Shown here in pieces: positions 20,030-31,019 of a stretch of 64,000 nt of DNA. The stretch is taken from positions 42,417,965-42,481,964 of the forward strand of contig CM026557.1 of the NCBI GenBank assembly GCA_015143295.1. The letters are read 5' to 3'. Positions within the stretch are counted from its first letter, which is position 1, and each line of letters starts with the position of its first letter. The notes beneath the pieces were generated by a model, which searched no databases, was not told the origin of the DNA, and saw only the letters and a program-made list of their open reading frames with translations. A program made the position numbers and the translations under genes. The DNA comes from Tetracentron sinense (Eukaryota > Streptophyta > Magnoliopsida > Trochodendrales > Trochodendraceae).

Positions 20030-20640
20030 TGGGGAGTTAAAAACATAGGTTGAATTTTAGTGAATTTCAAAACTGCTTTTATTCATACAAGGCTCAAAAC
20101 ATTGATTGAATTTAGTTAATTTTAAAACTACATTTGAATTTTAACTAATTTCAAAACTGGCCTTCACTTGAATTTAGTTAATTCTAAAATTGCCCTTGAA
20201 TTTTAACTAATTCTAAAACTGACATTTATTCATATGAATATAAAATGTTGAATAAATTTTAGTTAATTTTGAAATTGCCCTTTACTCATATATGTTCAAA
20301 TGTTTATTGAATTTTAGCTAATTCCAAAACTACCATTTACTTATGTTAAATGAATTTTAATTAATTTCAAAATAATCTTTTATTCATGTAGGTTCATACG
20401 TTGATTGAATTTTAACTAATTTTAAAACTGTCATTTGCACATATGGGGTTTGAAACGTTGACTGAATTTCTTAATTCAAAAACTACCCAATAATCATATA
20501 TAATGATAGTGGTATTTAAAATATTGATTGAATTTTAATTTAATTTCAAAACTACCATTTTGCTAATATATATACAGAATGATACTTAAAAATGCTAATT
20601 GAATTTTAACTTAATTCCAAAATTATCCTTTAATAATTTT
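20030..20640. repeat. Degenerate tandem array, ~60-70 bp period
   Basis: TTGAATTTTAGTTAATTTCAAAACTGCC-like units recur at least nine times with variable spacers ending in TTATTCATAT. Unit length is irregular (about 50-75 bp). Probably the body of a larger element, perhaps the Helitron that ends at 21342. Confidence 0.6.
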
Positions 20641-20754
20641 AACTTCTAATTATATAAGGGACTTTGTCACCAAAATATATAGTCGACTTAAAAAGTTCAT
20701 TCCAATTTAATTTAATTCTAAAATTACAATTTACTAATATATAAAACAATGTTT

Positions 20755-20850
20755 TTGTAATCAAACCGGCCGTCGAATTGGCCAAGTGACTGGTTTGACC
20801 AGTACTCGGTTCAATTGGTACGATTGGATCATGTCCTTTTATTATTTTTT
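20755..20850. repeat. Second copy of the ACCGGCCGTCG dispersed repeat
   Basis: Shares ACCGGCCGTCG, a GGTTTGACCAGT block and TCCTTTTATTATT with 4424-4500. Confidence 0.5.
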
Positions 20851-20859
20851 TATTAGCCA

Positions 20860-21342
20860 TAATGTTCCTAATGTTTTTTATTCTCAAAATGCTCTTAAGC
20901 CTAGTTTCTATACCCAAATTGTCTTCAAATTTTTTTCCTATAATCATAATATCTCAAATATGCTTTAGTTCCCAAAATGCCCTTAAGTCAAATTTCTATA
21001 GCCAAAATACATCTCACAAATATTTTAACCCAAAATGCTCCTTAAAATTGCCGATATTTTATTTTCTTTATTTAAAAATATTTCTCAAGTTTATATACCC
21101 AAATTACCCTGAATGTTTTCTATTCCCAAAAGGCCCCTAAAGCTTTTTGGTTCTCAAAATGTTCATACGTGATGTTTCTATACCCAATGTCTCTCACAAT
21201 TTTTTTACCCAAAATGTCCCTCAGGTTTCTATACCCTAAATATTCTTTATTTTTTTTCCAAAATACCCCTCACTAGGGTCCCTCTTTCCAGTCTCTCTTC
21301 CTTTCCCCCTCTCTCACGTGCATCGCACGTGTGACCCACTAG
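20860..21342 (+). mobile_element. Helitron 3' part with CCCAAAATGCCCCTCA array
   Basis: Irregular repeats of a TTTCTATACCCAAAATGCCCCTCA-like unit fill 20870-21270. The segment ends with hairpin CACGTGC-ATC-GCACGTG (21315-21331) followed by TGACCCA and CTAG (21339-21342), then T. Stem of 7 bp, 3-base loop, CTAG end and T flank are the Helitron 3' signature. The 5' TC end was not located. Confidence 0.65.
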
Positions 21343-21475
21343 TACATTATAATTCATTTAAATCACAAGTTAGTTGGTAGATTTCTTTTGAGTGTTAAAA
21401 GAGATTTTTATTAGGTTCGTCAATAACACATTTTTGCAAGAATTTAAATTATACTCATTTAACCTATGAGATTAC

Positions 21476-21640
21476 ACCCCCACCACTTGTGTGAGTGGTA
21501 GCGGTGTGGCCTTTAGTGGAGGAAGTTTTGGGGATTCAATCTCCCTCAGTATGAGTTGCAAGAGCTCCACTGCCTAAGCTAACTTCTAACCGATCTAACC
21601 TATTAACGTAGTTAAATGATAACCCTAGAAAAAAAAATGA
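21476..21640 (+). mobile_element. tRNA-derived SINE, family A
   Basis: Box A-like GTGTGAGTGGTAGCGG, box B-like GGGGATTCAATCTCCC, a body containing GAGCTCCACTGCC...TAAATGATA and an A tail. GAGATTAC flanks both sides (21468-21475, 21641-21648). Same family as 22285-22450 and 39326-39495. Confidence 0.72.
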
Positions 21641-21649
21641 GAGATTACT

Positions 21650-22284
21650 ACTGCAATTTTATGTAAAATGGACAATTTTAATTTCGCTTTATCTATAATA
21701 CATCCCATACATCAAAATTAACTATTCTGTACACCAATTTCACAAATCCACACGCTTCCTAATTAATAGGCATTAACAACTTCAAGTTAATGATTACACC
21801 CACATAAGATTTAAAAAATACATACTTTTTGTTTCTCACTTTACACGTCAATGTCTGAGGAGAAGAAATCCAATTAAAAAAAAAACATATAAGTACAAGG
21901 CATGCGCGATGCATGAAAGTAGCTTTTCTAACTCTTCCAAATAACTTTTTCTAACTACTCCCGATAATTGAAAACCACACTGGGACGGGATCGATAATAA
22001 TAATGACATCGCTGAATGTAAATACAAACCGTTAAACCTTAAAGGTATAAAATATCCGGTTGTCTGTGGATAGTCATGCACCGACGTCTCCCAGGCCTAA
22101 CAGGCTGGTTAAAAACTCAAGCTCCTCCGTATATTTAGTAAACAAGCTTATTTTTAAGTTCGTTTAGTTAACTATAACGAGTTGAGCTTGAACACATTCC
22201 TACTTGACTCATTAAAAGCTTGACTTGATTATTTATATATATAGAAATTACTAAACTGTTTAATTTAAGTACATAATTAACATA
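21650..22284. other. Intergenic DNA with hAT-like GCTCGAGCTT-type fragment
   Basis: No gene. The stretch from about 22085 contains CAAGCTTATTTTTAAG and GAGCTTGAACAC blocks, later matched by TCATTAAAAGCTCAAGC and GAGCCAAGCCAAGCTTGAAA (22660-22730), suggesting a hAT-type element interrupted by the SINE at 22285. Confidence 0.4.
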
Positions 22285-22450
22285 TATCCCGTCTCTTGCG
22301 CTAGTGGTGAGGTGTGGCCTCTCTTTGAAGGTCTTGGGATCCAATCCCCCTAGGGTGACAAGTCCGCAAGAGCTCCAATCTCCCAAGCTAACAACTAACC
22401 ATTGTTCTAACCACTAACCGTAGTTAAATGATATCCTCGGCGAAAAAAGA
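22285..22450 (+). mobile_element. tRNA-derived SINE, family A, 15-bp TSD
   Basis: Box A-like GCGCTAGTGGTGAGG, box B-like GGGATCCAATCCCCC, same body as the other family A copies. The 15-mer TACATAATTAACATA flanks both sides exactly (22270-22284 and 22451-22465), typical of LINE-mediated insertion. Confidence 0.82.
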
Positions 22451-22754
22451 TACATAATTAACATACTTAAGAGGCAAAAAAACAAAAGAATATTAGTCTT
22501 AAGGGACAAAACTCATGATAAATGTAATCTTTACAATAGGTGACATTCAAGGCTTGTTGTGCTTACTTTGCGTAAACGTTATAGAAGAAGTAGTGAATTT
22601 AAATAATTCATCTCATTCATGGGTTATATTTTAAACTAATCATATATTATCATATTTTAACCGAGCTCATTAAAAGCTCAAGCTAGGTTGTGCTCATTTA
22701 TAAATGAGCCGAGCCAAGCCAAGCTTGAAAAACATCTTCACCTTTAAAACTCTG

Positions 22755-22998
22755 TCATGTGTCCCTCTTTTAACACTCTTTAACAGTGGTTAAGATTGAT
22801 TCACCCACTCTTAGGATTAAACTATCTAACCTTGGTTTTTAGATAATTTTTTAACACCCCTTAATCATGGTTAAGATTCACTAACCCTTAGGGTTTAAAA
22901 AACCAAATTTTTTTCTTGTAGAAAACAAGGTTAAATGGTTTAACCCTAAGGGTGGATGAATCTTAACCACAACTAAGGGGTGTTAAAAAGGGAGACAT
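22755..22998. repeat. Palindromic copy of the GGTTAAG core MITE family
   Basis: Left arm TTTTTTAACACCCCTTAATCATGG then GATTCACTAACCCTTAGGG, mirrored by right arm CCCTAAGGGTGGATGAATC then AACTAAGGGGTGTTAAAAAG. A further left arm copy precedes it (22755-22840). The two arms could fold into a long hairpin. Confidence 0.65.
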
Positions 22999-22999
22999 G

Positions 23000-23182
23000 G
23001 GAAGCTAAGGCTTGTCCCATTGGTTGTGTGCGTCTCTTACCACTCTCGTTCCGATTCCAGTCCCCTGATGTGCACTTCAGTTGAAATATCTGCCCGAAGG
23101 TAAGTAGCCCTACTAACCTACTAACCATTGACTCCTATCTACGACGACGACGACGACGATAATAATAATAATAATAATAAAA
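23000..23182 (+). mobile_element. SINE with microsatellite tail, inserted in a MITE end
   Basis: Box A-like TGTCCCATTGGTTGTG and box B-like GTTCCGATTCCAG. It ends in (ACG)n followed by (ATA)n (about 23140-23180). AAAGGGAGACATG before it and AAAAGGAGACATG after it act as the target duplication and belong to the terminus of a GGTTAAG-family copy. Confidence 0.65.
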
Positions 23183-23199
23183 AAGGAGACATGACCAAT

Positions 23200-23890
23200 T
23201 TTAAAGGGGGAAACATCACCTAGACTCATGAGTGCGGCCGGACAAATGATCCATTAAAGTCGTGTTGATCAATTGGTGTGTCATTTAGGACTCATCATCG
23301 AGATGGGCAACACCAGGTGTCATTGGACTTCTGAACGACCATTAGATCTATTGAAGTAGAGATGATCAATATGTGTATCTATTAGGACTTTGCTATGAAA
23401 ACTGGGAATCTGCAAGCGTCATAGAAGCTCATTGACGTCTTAGAAGGTCTGTGTCAACCAAGGATTAAAAATACAATTTCAGGGCATGTATCAATCCAAC
23501 CAAAATCTATAAGTATCAGTTTCAGATGATACATATAATATTAAAAAAAATCAAATGAGTTATAGAACCAAATATAAAGTCTTGGAAAGCGACTCAAAGA
23601 TAAAATAACAAACATAAAGTACAATTATACAAAGAATGAAAACATAAATAACTATTAAACAATGTGTATCGTCCATTTTGTATCAGCATAAATATCGTAC
23701 AAGAGGCTACAAAAACTATATGTATCACTTTTTTCGTATCGATTTCAATGATTTTTTTCTTCATGGTACCAGCCATCAAGTACTCTACACAGACACAAGT
23801 CAGGGTTACACTTAGCCCAATTAGGCGTAACCTCATACCGTCAGCAAAGTTCTAAAAGATACCCTCCTTATGCATCCTTTCTTTTTCATA
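23200..23890. other. Intergenic DNA
   Basis: No gene, RNA or repeat boundary could be assigned on either strand. Short ORFs (23594-23855) lack recognisable features. Confidence 0.4.
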
Positions 23891-25290
23891 GGGTTTTTTT
23901 GGCAAAAAACCTCTTAACTTTTCAGCTATTTGTAAATACCCCCTCGTGTTTTATGATTTTGCATTATAGTCCATTAACTTTTAAATCTTTTTACAAATAC
24001 ACCATTCCATCCAAAAGTTGGTTAACGGATGTTATATTTTTTATGAAATAACATTTTTAACCTTATTTTGATTTTAAGGAGATTTGTAAAAACTTTTCAC
24101 AAGAGAAGTGCTTGGATCGCACTCAACTATGGTTAAGATTCACTCACTCCTAAGATTCATCAACTTAACCTTCGTTTTTAGGAAAAAAAATTAACGTTAG
24201 GTTTATTATACTTAACCACGGTTAAAGTGGGCTCTACAATCCACCATGTGTCTCTTTTAATACTCTTAACTGTGGTTAAGATTCATTCACCCTTACGATT
24301 CATGCATCTAACCTTGATTTTTAGAATAAAAATATTAACGTTAGATTGATTATGCTTAATCACAGTTAAAGGAGGCTTTACAAGCCGTCATGTGTCCATT
24401 TTAATACTCATTAACTATGATTAATATTCATTTGCCCTTTAGAGTTCATGCATCTAACCTTGATTTTTAGAAGAAAAAATTATTAACCTTAAATTGATTG
24501 TGCTTGACTACAATTAAAGGAGGATCTACAAGCCACCACGTGTACCTTTTAATACTCACCCCTAGGGTTAATGCATCTAACCTTGGATTTTAGAATTTTT
24601 TTAAAAAATAAAATATATATATATCAACTTGATTATGCTTACCTACATTTAAAGGGGGCTCTACAAACTGTCACATGTCTCTTTTTAACGCCCACTAACT
24701 GTGGATAAGATTCACTCACCCCTTGGGTTCATGCATCTAACCATGGTTTTTAGAAGAAAAAAATGTTATCCTTAGATTGATTATGCTTAACCACAATTAA
24801 ATGAGGCTTTACAAGCTGCCACATGTCCCTTTTAACACCCACTAATTGTAGTTAAGATTCACTCACCCTCTTAGGTTCATGCATCTAACCTTGGTTTTTA
24901 GAAGAAAAAAATATTAACCTTAGATTGATTATACTTAACCACAGTTAAAGAAGGCTCTATAGGCTGCCAGATGTCCCATTTTAACACCCACAAACAGTGG
25001 TTAATATTCACTCAACCCTAGGGTTCATGTATCTAACCTTGGATTTTAGAAGAAAAAAAGTTGGTTAACACATGATGATGACTTATATAAGCATGCGTTC
25101 CATCCAAGTCATTAAAAGAAGGTTAAAAAAGTCATTTCACACAAAATTTAACAACCATTAGCTAGCTTTTGGATGGAATGGTGAATTTGTAAAAAGTTTT
25201 AAAAGCTAGTGGGGGATAATACAAAATCACAAAACACAAGGGGGTCTTTACAAATAGCTCAAAAGATAGGGGGATTTTTGCAAAAACCCG
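23891..25290. mobile_element. Foldback-type TIR element with tandem repeats, 7-bp TSD
   Basis: Long inverted arms of roughly 190 bp (about 23891-24085 and 25090-25290) start GGGTTTTT.G.AAAAA; both contain GCTATTTGTAAA, CCATTCCATCCAAAAG and TTTTTAACCTT. Direct duplication TTTCATA flanks the arms (23884-23890 and 25291-25297). The interior is a tandem array of the GGTTAAG core family. It has no transposase. Long arms and a tandem core fit foldback or long-TIR Mutator-like elements; the duplication is shorter than the usual 9 bp of the latter. Confidence 0.75.
24113..25062. repeat. Seven-unit tandem array of the GGTTAAG core family
   Basis: Each unit reads roughly CCACATGTCCCTTTTAA, then ACTGTGGTTAAGATTCACTC, CATGCATCTAACCTTGG, TTTTTAGAAGAAAAAA, TTAACCTTAGATTGATTATG, CTTAACCACAGTTAAA, GGGCTCTACAAGC. 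The CATGCATCTAACC landmark falls near 24170, 24301, 24448, 24570, 24730, 24879 and 25026, giving a typical period near 147 bp with one shortened and one lengthened unit. Confidence 0.85.
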
Positions 25291-25477
25291 TTTCATATAC
25301 AGTTCTGTTTCCACCATGAGAAAATAAAAAAGAACCAAGCAAGCAGAGTCTCTGAAAGAAGAAACTACAATTCCTCGTTAGGCAATTCATCTTTCAACTA
25401 GTGCACCTTTCGGGCAATGCACAAGAATACATTTCCCCAAACGATGCTGAGTGATCAAAGGACTGGTTTGGACGAAT

Positions 25478-26003
25478 GTTTTTTTTTTTTTTTTGGAGGC
25501 GGTAAGTTGGAGTTAGGCAGACCCCGACAAGATAAATAAAAGGAAAGATAATTACAACCGAATATATTTACAACCTCTCGCATTAAGATCTAAAATCTTC
25601 AAAAGCGAAGGCGGAAACAAGAAAGAATCCAAAGTAGCTTCACCACTAATTGTACCTAGCTTTGAGAGGAAATCAGCAGCCCGATTGGCCTCATGATGAA
25701 TATAGCCAATGTTGAATCACTCAAATCTAGGCCGTAATTCCATAATCTTAGTCATGATAAAAAGACTATCCCATGGCCATTCACACCCCAAGTTGATACA
25801 CCTAACCACCCATAAAGAGTCAGACTCCACCTGAACGCAAAGCAAATTTTGAGCTAAGGCCTTCTCAAGGCCCCTCAAGATGGACGAATGGGTCAAGGGC
25901 TTTTGGGGTTGTTTTGGAAGGCAATGCAAATATTCCATATTTCCATAGACCGAATGGGTGGAGAAGGGAATAGGATTTGCCAGACCAAAACCGTCTGCCC
26001 ATG
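25478..26003 (-). pseudogene. LINE (L1-type) RNase H fragment
   Basis: Minus strand, 5'-truncated, with a terminal A tract (T run at 25479-25494). Translation shows the RNase H domain common at the end of plant L1 ORF2: VESDSLWVVRCINLG followed, after a stop at 25717, by IGYIHHEANRAADFLSKLG. No RT remains. Confidence 0.72.
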
Positions 26004-26108
26004 CTCTACAGGTTGCCATGTGTCCCTTTTAACACCCATTAACTGTGGTTAAAATTCATTCACCCCTCAGATTCATAAATCTAACCTTGGCTTTTGAAAA
26101 AATACATT
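26004..26108. repeat. Partial copy of the GGTTAAG core family
   Basis: GCTCTACAGGTTGCCATGTG then TCCCTTTTAACACCC and TTAACTGTGGTTAAAATTC. The leading GCTCTACAG.TTGCC is the junction between units of the 24.1-25.1 kb array, so this fragment derives from an array-type copy. Confidence 0.6.
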
Positions 26109-27510
26109 AAAAAAATTCCCCCATAACTGAAATCACAAACAAATAGAATGCGGAAAAGGATTACATCCAATAGGCTGTTTTGTATACTGGATGGCTCAAA
26201 ACAGAAAGCCCCATACAGAAGATCTCCAAGAACAGATATCAGCAAGATCCCATGATCTTAACCTAATAAAAATAAGACTTCTTTTGCAAATCTCTCTCTC
26301 TCTCTCTCTCTCCTTATTTGGCTCTAATCTATCAATCTATTGATGCTCTTTATATTACAGACAGGATAAACGGAAATTCAAATCATAATTATAAGGACTG
26401 TCTTTTTCATGCAATAAGATTCTGTAAACTGGTGAAATCCTTCTCCCTCCGGACTTCAGACCAGCAGTGCAGCACAGATCATGGCAAGGCAAAATTCTAG
26501 GAGTTACTTTCTAGAAGCCTAAAATCTTATGAGTATATAAAAAGGGTTTTATGTTTCTCCAACTATTTTCAAACAATCAAATTAAGCAACTTGTAACTAT
26601 TTTCAAACAATCAAATTAAGCAACCTGAAAATAGTAGAAAACTGTCGAAATCATAAAGAGAAACAGAGCAACTGCAAGGAATACAAATCAAATATACTCT
26701 TCTACATGTTACTCATTCTAGTTTCCCGATAAAAAAATATATATAATCTTCTACATGGAAACCCTGATTTTTTTTAATGGTTCTATTTACATACAATTTT
26801 AAGACACATATTCCAGTCCTGTGAAATTACATTTTCAAAAGTTTCATTAATTTGGTATTAACCCAGTTCTGTTTAGTCACATATAGGGTAATGCCAAAAG
26901 CAACACACTGAGTTTTCTCTAATATCTACCTAGGAATCTCTGAGTCAATGCCGAAGTTAAAAAGTCAAGCATTCCCAGAAAAACAATAAGGCAAAACAGT
27001 CATTCCTTGGGCCATTGGGAGTTTGATTTCCAACACTATCTCCAAAACCTTCCCACCACCATCTCTTATTTAGAACTTGTAGTGAAAATAGTTGCTCGAA
27101 AGAATTTGCTATATCTTTGAGGAAAATTGAGGATTACCAGACGTAGCAGAAGCTTTGTGGTAGAACACTAGAATCTCGCCAAATAGTAAGAGAATTCATT
27201 AAAGAGAACCACATGTACTATATCATTTTGTCATTTCACATTAACATCAATGAATCCCATGAAGACACTTCTCTTTCCACGAAATTCCCATTTCAAAGTT
27301 TTGCCATAGTCAAAATACAATGGTGACGAATTAACTTCATGTACTCTCTGCATAAGTAATGAACATAAGAAAATGCTCTCAATAATTCATTTCGAAGACC
27401 ATCAATTATGCCACGAACAATCATACCATACCATGTAATGGTGGAACAGCCATCATGTTGGAGAGGTATAGATCAAAATTTTCCTTCAAATCCATAAATT
27501 TTCTTCTTAT
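26109..27510. other. Intergenic DNA with a CT tract and a 34-bp duplication
   Basis: No gene recognised. (TC)n at about 26291-26313. AACTATTTTCAAACAATCAA plus ATTAAGCAAC is tandemly duplicated at 26561-26627 with a 34-bp period. Confidence 0.5.
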
Positions 27511-27514
27511 TTGT

Positions 27515-27745
27515 CAGTGCTTTATCCCAACTATTTGGGGTCGGCAACACGAACCATATTATATCATTCTAATCTATCAACAACTATATCTTCGGCTAAA
27601 GCGTGTACTATCAATTTTTTTTCACATTCTACATCCACGTCCTCTTCATTGGCCTTCCCTTTGCTCCTTTAGAGCCCTCACTTACACCAGCTCATTTCTC
27701 ATTGGTGCCGCAATTGGTCTTCGTCGAAATGAACAAATAATTTAT
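27515..27745 (-). mobile_element. RTE-type LINE 3' end fragment
   Basis: TTTATCCCAACTATTTGGGG TCGGC is the inverse of the conserved 3' end of plant RTE LINEs. Only the 3' part is left; sense strand is minus. Confidence 0.6.
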
Positions 27746-27881
27746 TTACATTAAAAATTTTCTTTAACAAGGTTTGAATCACTCAAAAAATGACCACCAC
27801 TTGAGAACAACTAAATAGGGTGAAGGGATACCTTCGAATCAAAAGGTTTCAAAATAAGTCAGAACAAGACAGGATATATGA

Positions 27882-28072
27882 CCCACCAAGGGTTGGTGCA
27901 GTTTGCTAGCATCCCAGATTTGCTCCCTGTGGTTGTGTATTCAAATCTCACTCCTCGACTTACTCTGGTGTCCGTAGGGAAAAATTTCGAGTGAGTCGAT
28001 GTGGACAACACCTAAAGTGACTAGTCCTTGACTCGAAGGGTTTGGGACACCCTCCGTTACAAAAAAAAAAAA
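27882..28072 (+). mobile_element. tRNA-derived SINE
   Basis: A box A-like region near AAGGGTTGGTGCAG, a B-box-like GTGTATTCAAATCTCAC and a 12-A tail ending near 28070. GGATATATGA before and GGAATATATGA after look like its target duplication. Confidence 0.6.
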
Positions 28073-28109
28073 TGGAATATATGAAATGCAACTTTAGTAA
28101 GAACAAAAA

Positions 28110-28620
28110 TATGGTGGAAATGGTTTTTTAAGATAGATGACCACGAGATATTCCAAAGTGACCATTTTCACTAACTTGGCTCACTTATTCATAATGATGG
28201 GAAAAATGAAGAGAATCTTGCCCATAAAATTAGAGCTGCATGGCTAAAGTGGAGAAGTGCTTTGGGAATTGTATGTGACCCACACATCCCAATTAAACTA
28301 AAAGGAAAATTATATAAGACAACAATGAGACCAATTATGTTTTATGGAGCATAATGTTGGGCTACTAATAAGCAACATATTAATATAATTAGTATAGCTG
28401 AGAATCCTGATTCAATGAAAACCACAAACGGTTGCGATTCAATGAAGACCACAAATCCTGATGATAGATTTGATAACACAACTTAATAGGAAAAGATTTG
28501 ATAACACACAACTTAACCAAAGTTACAACTTTTAATAGAAGAGAATGACATAACAGGATTCGTGTTGCCAACCCAAAATATCTGGGATAAGGCATTGGCG
28601 ATGATGACTCAAGATCAACC
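28110..28620 (+). pseudogene. RTE-type LINE reverse transcriptase C-terminus
   Basis: Plus strand. The translation has YLGSLIHNDG-like, AHKIRAAWLKWRSALGI, HIPIKLKGKLYKTTMRPIMFYGA followed by a stop in place of the usual Glu, then CWATNKQH. It ends near 28565-28610 with CCAACCCAAAATATCTGGG and ATAAGGCATTGGCGATGATG, the RTE 3' end with decayed trinucleotide tail. Truncated at the 5' end. Confidence 0.75.
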
Positions 28621-28629
28621 AATGCAGTT

Positions 28630-29150
28630 CCATCGAAACAAAAAAGATCAACCAATGCATCTTTGACAATTTGGGCAAGGAATGATGCCCTTAATTATTA
28701 CTCTGGCATCCCAAACCAACATACATGGCATCATTGACACCATGATTTGTTCTCGCCATGAAAGATCATTAGATCCCATTCCGGTCACTCAAGCAGCATT
28801 GACAGCTTAGCATCTCCTTATGAAAGTTCAACATTATTCGTACCTCATTGCATGACTAAGCTAACCAACCTTAGTCATATCCATAGAGTAGCCTACGACA
28901 TATCTTCTTTGCTTATGTTCTGTTGACATTAGGGGGTGGATTTAATCTCATCTCCATAAGAGAATTCTTTCTTATCCTCACTGACATGGTGAATCTCATC
29001 CTAAGATGAAACATTTTTTCTTTCTTTCTTTCAGTATCAGTTATCTCGCAACATCTTTGGAGGCCATTCAAAGGGGTGAAAGACACTTCTAATTAACGAG
29101 AATAGGAATGGCTGGACCTACCTTGTCTGACTTTGCTCCGCACAATAGAC
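28630..29150. other. Intergenic DNA
   Basis: No gene, repeat or RNA feature recognised. Confidence 0.4.
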
Positions 29151-29154
29151 AGTA

Positions 29155-30385
29155 ATTTTGTTTTTTTCTTAATCAATAAGCCAAGAAATATATTAATAAA
29201 AAGCAATCAAGGATACAGGACACAGATACAATCAGAAAAAACCAGAGCTTACAAGACAATAAACTCAACGCTAACTGAAAAAATGTTCCTGACACCGACA
29301 CTAAAACTCCCCCCGAAATAGCCTCATTCCAACGCCCTCCGAAGCTCCTCCCCATCCTGCTTTAGTCCTGCCCACTCTAACACAGCTAACCAAATCCGAG
29401 CACAAATACGCGACTTGGAAGCTGAGACACCCTCAAACACTCTACGATTTCTCTCTTTCCATATCGTCCAAGCAACTGGCCCCGGAAGCACCGACCAAAG
29501 AGCTTCCCTACATCGATCCTCACTAACCCTTACCCAACCGAATAGAAAGTTAATGAAGGAAGAGGGAAAGACCCAGTCCACTCCCAAACGGGTGAGAAAG
29601 TAACCCCACACCCCAAATACCACTGGACAATGCAAAAAAAATGATCCACAGTCTCTTCCGCTTGGAGACACAAGAAGCATTCATTTGCCAAACTCCACCC
29701 ACGATGTTGCAAGTGAACGCACGTAAGAATTTTATCTAGCACCGCATTCCAAAGGAAAAAAGAAACCTTAGAAGGTATGCCTGGTTTCCACACCGCCCGA
29801 TAAGGAAATGCACCCGAAGAGACCGGTCCCAAAATTTGACAAAGAGATCGAACCGAGAAGCGCCCATGTCTGCTACCACCCCAAACCCTACAATCCCTGA
29901 TCCCCACACATGGGGATAAGGGCCCCAATCTAACCAACAACCTCGCCACCTCATCCAACTCCCAATCATTTAAATCCTGATGCAACACCGGACACCAAAT
30001 CCCTACCTCGCCCCTCCTCTCAAAATAGTTTCCCACCACCGCATCCCTGTTACAAGCTAGCAGGTACAAATGCCCGAACTCATTCTGAAGCCTCAACTCC
30101 CCACACCACACGTCTTTCCAAAATCTCACTTTAGTCCCCTGCCACATTCTAAATCGAAAATTAGGCACCACTCGGCATGACATAGACATGATCCCCTTCC
30201 ATAGACCCAACCCATGAGTGCTCTTGACTTGTCTCGGTACCCAACACACCGCCGCCCCATGCTTGGCTACTATCACTTCCCTCCATAAACTAGTCCTTTC
30301 CGCTCCAAATCGCCAAATCCATTTTCCCAACAGCGCCTTATTAACTTACATCAAAGACTTAAGGTTCAGCCCCCCTACCTACTTA
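29155..30385 (-). pseudogene. L1-type LINE fragment with zf-RVT domain
   Basis: Minus strand. Starting near GGLNLKSL, NKALLGKWIWRFG, it continues through SHGLGLWKGIM, WQGTKVRFWKDVWC and the zinc-binding zf-RVT region (PSKVSFFLWNAVLDKILTCVHL, ANECFLCLQAEETVDHFF). A frameshift near 29680 leads into the C-terminal WSVLPGPVAWTIWKERNRR region. An A-rich 3' end lies near 29160. RT proper is missing; heavily broken. Confidence 0.85.
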
Positions 30386-31015
30386 GGTTAATTTAGTCTC
30401 CAACTAATTAAACAAACATTATCCAATTTGATCTAAGTATTAGAAACTTGAAATTGACCCCAAGTACTTTAACAACTAGGTTAATGATACGCATCGAAAT
30501 GACTGAGAGAGTAGTTAACCTTTGGATATTCCTAGGATACCCTAGAAGGTTAAATAGAAAGTAAATGAAGTTTCTCGTGTTCCACTCCACTTATATTGCC
30601 CACAGATAAAACGGTGGACACTGATTTCTTCAATATACAGGGAGATATCACTGCAGCTATCTTGCATGTCACAAGTTGAATCACATTTTAGGAGTATATC
30701 TCTTAACACTAGACAGTCTATCAGAATCCATAATATTGGCAAAAGTGGTTTGTGGACAAGGTTCCTGAATATCCTTTCCAAAGACAACAAAAAATTCCTC
30801 TCAGTTTTCCTACCTACTTATCAGAATCAGCACACCAAAATGATCAAAGGATATCAAGCTAAGTTACAAGCTCTAATTCTTTATCCTCCACCAGCAGTTC
30901 CGGAGGCGAGCAAAACTAAAATTCCTTTAACCTCTGATCCATAGGCTCCTCTTGACCCCTATTATTATCCACTCTCCTCATATTTTGTCCTAGAGGTTTG
31001 TATTAAACTATGTTC
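30386..31015. other. Intergenic DNA with an unassigned ORF pair
   Basis: A 92-codon plus ORF (30666-30944) and an 82-codon minus ORF (30542-30790) overlap. Neither has a recognisable domain, and I do not call a gene. Confidence 0.35.
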
Positions 31016-31019
31016 GTAA

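Noticed and set aside
24113..25062. Regular repeats reminiscent of a CRISPR array
   Set aside because: Units of about 147 bp are contiguous without unique spacers, lie between transposon arms with a target duplication, and the DNA is plant nuclear.
29173..29603. Plus-strand ORFs over the LINE at 29.2-30.4 kb
   Set aside because: They are antisense shadows of the LINE frames.
30542..30944. Overlapping ORFs as a gene
   Set aside because: No recognisable domain, no consistent splice sites, and the two strands overlap almost completely.
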